NCBI GenBank assembly: GCA_009700815.1
Contig: WLLG01000016.1
Span: forward strand, 1 to 16,952
DNA: 16,952 nucleotides
DNA from: Actinomycetota bacterium
GTDB taxonomy: Bacteria > Actinomycetota > Acidimicrobiia > Acidimicrobiales > Microtrichaceae
Direction: 5' to 3'
This document shows, one piece after another, positions 15,679-16,952 of this stretch. The translations under genes and the position numbers were made by a program. The number at the start of each line of letters is the position of its first letter. Within the stretch, counting starts at the first letter, position 1. A model generated the notes under the pieces. That model saw only the letters and a list, made by a program, of their open reading frames with translations. It did no database searches and was not told the origin of the DNA.

Positions 15679-16142
15679 TGAGGGCGCTTGGACTTGATCT
15701 GGGCTCGGTACGCATCGGAGTCGCACTCTCAAACTCAGAGGGGACAGTCGCTGTTCCCTACCAAGTTGTGACACGAAGCAAGGATCGCAATGGTGATCAT
15801 CGCAAGATTGCTGCACTCGTCGCAGAGGCAGAGGCCGAGTGCGTGGTAGTCGGAATGCCCTATTCGCTCGATGGGTCGATGGGGCCGGCAGCACGAAAGG
15901 CGCAAGCCGAGATCAAGCTCCTGCGGAAGCTGCTCACAGTTTCAGTTGAGACCTATGACGAGCGGTTTACTACGGTTACAGCAGACAGGTCCCTCCGGGA
16001 GATGAATCTGGGTGCAGCAGAGCGGCGAAAGATGGTCGACTCAGTGGCTGCTTCAATCATTCTTCAGTCATGGTTGGACCATCGACAGTCAGAGTTTTCA
16101 GCAGATGTCAGCAGCAACGAGATAGAGGATTTGGAAGCGTGA
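15678..16142 (+). CDS. ruvX: RuvX/YqgF-family Holliday junction resolvase-like nuclease
   Basis: A 154-residue RNase H-fold protein. In E. coli YqgF is essential and acts in 16S rRNA 5'-end processing and anti-termination; the resolvase name rests largely on fold and on some biochemical work. Visible motifs: GLDLGSVRIGVALS (5-18) with catalytic Asp7, VVGMPYSLDGS (57-67), ETYDERFTT (91-99) and DSVAASIILQSWLD (121-134) with the last acidic residue. The acidic active-site residues are all kept. It starts on the alaS stop (TGATG) and ends on the mltG GTG, the conserved alaS-ruvX-mltG order of Actinobacteria, so translation is coupled on both sides. Confidence 0.94.
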   Translation: MRALGLDLGSVRIGVALSNSEGTVAVPYQVVTRSKDRNGDHRKIAALVAEAEAECVVVGMPYSLDGSMGPAARKAQAEIKLLRKLLTVSVETYDERFTTVTADRSLREMNLGAAERRKMVDSVAASIILQSWLDHRQSEFSADVSSNEIEDLEA

Positions 16143-16952
16143 ACTCGTCAGAGGAATTCGACCCAACGAGCGTAAAGCCGGTGGTTCGTCGGCAGCGACC
16201 GAGGCCTACAGAGGAACCTGCAGGAGCATCTGCTCCTTCAGATGATGACTCGAAGCAGCCTGCGCAGACTCAAGCGCAGCGTCCGAAACCCTCCTCCTCG
16301 GTCAGGCCAAGCGCTGCCCAACGATCAGCAGCAGAGCAACGATCAGCAGCCGGGCAACGATCTGCAGCCGCACAGGGATCTCCAGCAGCGGAGCCAGCAC
16401 GCAGGGCTCGCCCTCAGGCTGCCGCTGATGAGTATGTGGTGCTACCAGCCCCAAGCGGTGGCGGCCGCAACCTGATTGCAATCGGTGCCGTTAGCTTGCT
16501 TGTACTCGGAATCATGCTGGGAAGCCTGCTGCTGTGGGCTTCGCGGAAGATAAATCCATCAGGCGAGCAAGGTGAGGTCATTGCATCGCTCGTGGTTCCC
16601 TCAGGTGCGACTACTGCCTCGATAGCTGGACTCTTGGCTGAAAATGGGGTGATCTCTGACGCTCGTATGTTCAGGTATTACGCAGGTTGGAAGAATGCCG
16701 GACCTTGGAATGCTGGCGAGTACGTGGAGTTCAGGGAAGCTTCAAGCTTCGATCAAGCAATTGAGGTGCTCGACGCAGGTCCGGTTCCGATTCAGGCAAA
16801 AGTTGTTCGCGTGACTGAAGGAACTCGCCTTCAAGAGGCTCTGATCGCAATTGCCGATCAGATGGGCACGATTACGGCAGTGCAACTTCAAGAGACCTTG
16901 GACTCAGGAAAGATCCTGTCGGCCTACAAGCCAGAGGATGTGACGAGTTGGG
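16139..16952 (+). CDS. mltG: Endolytic transglycosylase MltG, N-terminal part (3' end beyond window)
   Basis: MltG (YceG) is an inner-membrane lytic transglycosylase that cleaves nascent glycan strands and so sets their length. The frame starts at GTG 16139, overlapping the ruvX stop by four bases, with AGAGGA (16124-16129) nine bases upstream as ribosome site. The 271 visible residues comprise a long cytoplasmic, Pro/Gln/Ala-rich disordered region (1-105), a single membrane helix (112-134), then a LysM-like section (VVPSGATTASIAGLLAENGV) and the beginning of the YceG domain (VRVTEGTRLQEALIAIADQ). The catalytic glutamate would lie past the window edge. Long disordered tails before the helix are common in actinobacterial MltG. 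Residues 61-84 are made of six-residue repeats. Confidence 0.92.
   Translation, partial: MNSSEEFDPTSVKPVVRRQRPRPTEEPAGASAPSDDDSKQPAQTQAQRPKPSSSVRPSAAQRSAAEQRSAAGQRSAAAQGSPAAEPARRARPQAAADEYVVLPAPSGGGRNLIAIGAVSLLVLGIMLGSLLLWASRKINPSGEQGEVIASLVVPSGATTASIAGLLAENGVISDARMFRYYAGWKNAGPWNAGEYVEFREASSFDQAIEVLDAGPVPIQAKVVRVTEGTRLQEALIAIADQMGTITAVQLQETLDSGKILSAYKPEDVTSW
16319..16390 (+). repeat. 18-bp tandem repeats in the mltG cytoplasmic tail
   Basis: Units at 16319-16336, 16337-16354 and 16355-16372 share the core CAACGATCAGCAGC; a fourth, degenerate copy is at 16373-16390. They encode QRSAAE, QRSAAG, QRSAAA and QGSPAA. The unit length is a multiple of three, so copy-number change would keep the frame. 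Confidence 0.85.

Noticed and set aside
16242..16475. A 77-codon plus-strand frame within the mltG tail
   Set aside because: It is out of frame with mltG, which has a conserved start, ribosome site and domains; the frame is a by-product of the repeat-rich tail.
1..16952. tRNA, rRNA, riboswitch, T-box, CRISPR or transposon
   Set aside because: None was seen by eye: coding sequence fills nearly the whole window and the gaps are too short for most of these.

Overview
The window is a gene-dense stretch of chromosome from an actinobacterium (Actinomycetota). It holds fourteen protein genes, all on the + strand, with no gap longer than about 75 bases. No RNA gene, insertion sequence, prophage or CRISPR array was seen. 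Lineage is inferred from gene order: dapA-rnj-ftsK-rimO-pgsA-cinA, and rarA-DUF948-DUF6167-alaS-ruvX-mltG, are two blocks familiar from Actinomycetes. Base composition looks moderate (about mid-50s % GC by eye), which points away from high-GC soil groups and could fit an uncultured aquatic lineage. That last point is weak.

Layout. (1) 1-777: 3' part of a ferritin-like di-iron protein. (2) 850-4060: winged-helix regulator, dapA (lysine/diaminopimelate synthesis) and rnj (RNase J), packed as one apparent operon. (3) 4122-6683: ftsK, the DNA translocase. (4) 6739-7677: an SMP-30/gluconolactonase-type beta-propeller enzyme sitting between ftsK and rimO. (5) 7718-9623: rimO and pgsA, overlapping. 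(6) 9651-13037: cinA, rarA and two small membrane proteins (DUF948, DUF6167), each start overlapping the previous stop by one base. (7) 13078-16952: alaS, ruvX and the start of mltG, again overlapping.

Functionally this is mostly housekeeping: cell-wall precursor supply and wall processing (dapA, mltG), RNA turnover (rnj), ribosome modification and tRNA charging (rimO, alaS), phospholipid synthesis (pgsA), chromosome segregation and replication-fork repair (ftsK, rarA, ruvX) and NAD recycling (cinA). The less ordinary parts are the ferritin-like protein, the regulator with tandem repeats at its 5' end, and the SMP-30 enzyme.

A recurring pattern gives a plausible transcription map. The first gene of each inferred unit after the partial one (regulator, ftsK, SMP-30, rimO, cinA, alaS) mostly lacks a clear Shine-Dalgarno and has a TANNNT hexamer ending 6-9 bases before its start codon, as in leaderless or near-leaderless actinobacterial mRNAs. 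Genes inside units are instead joined by stop/start overlaps or preceded by purine-rich ribosome sites. I found no convincing evidence for an undescribed defence or mobile system; the findings below are modest and labelled as such.
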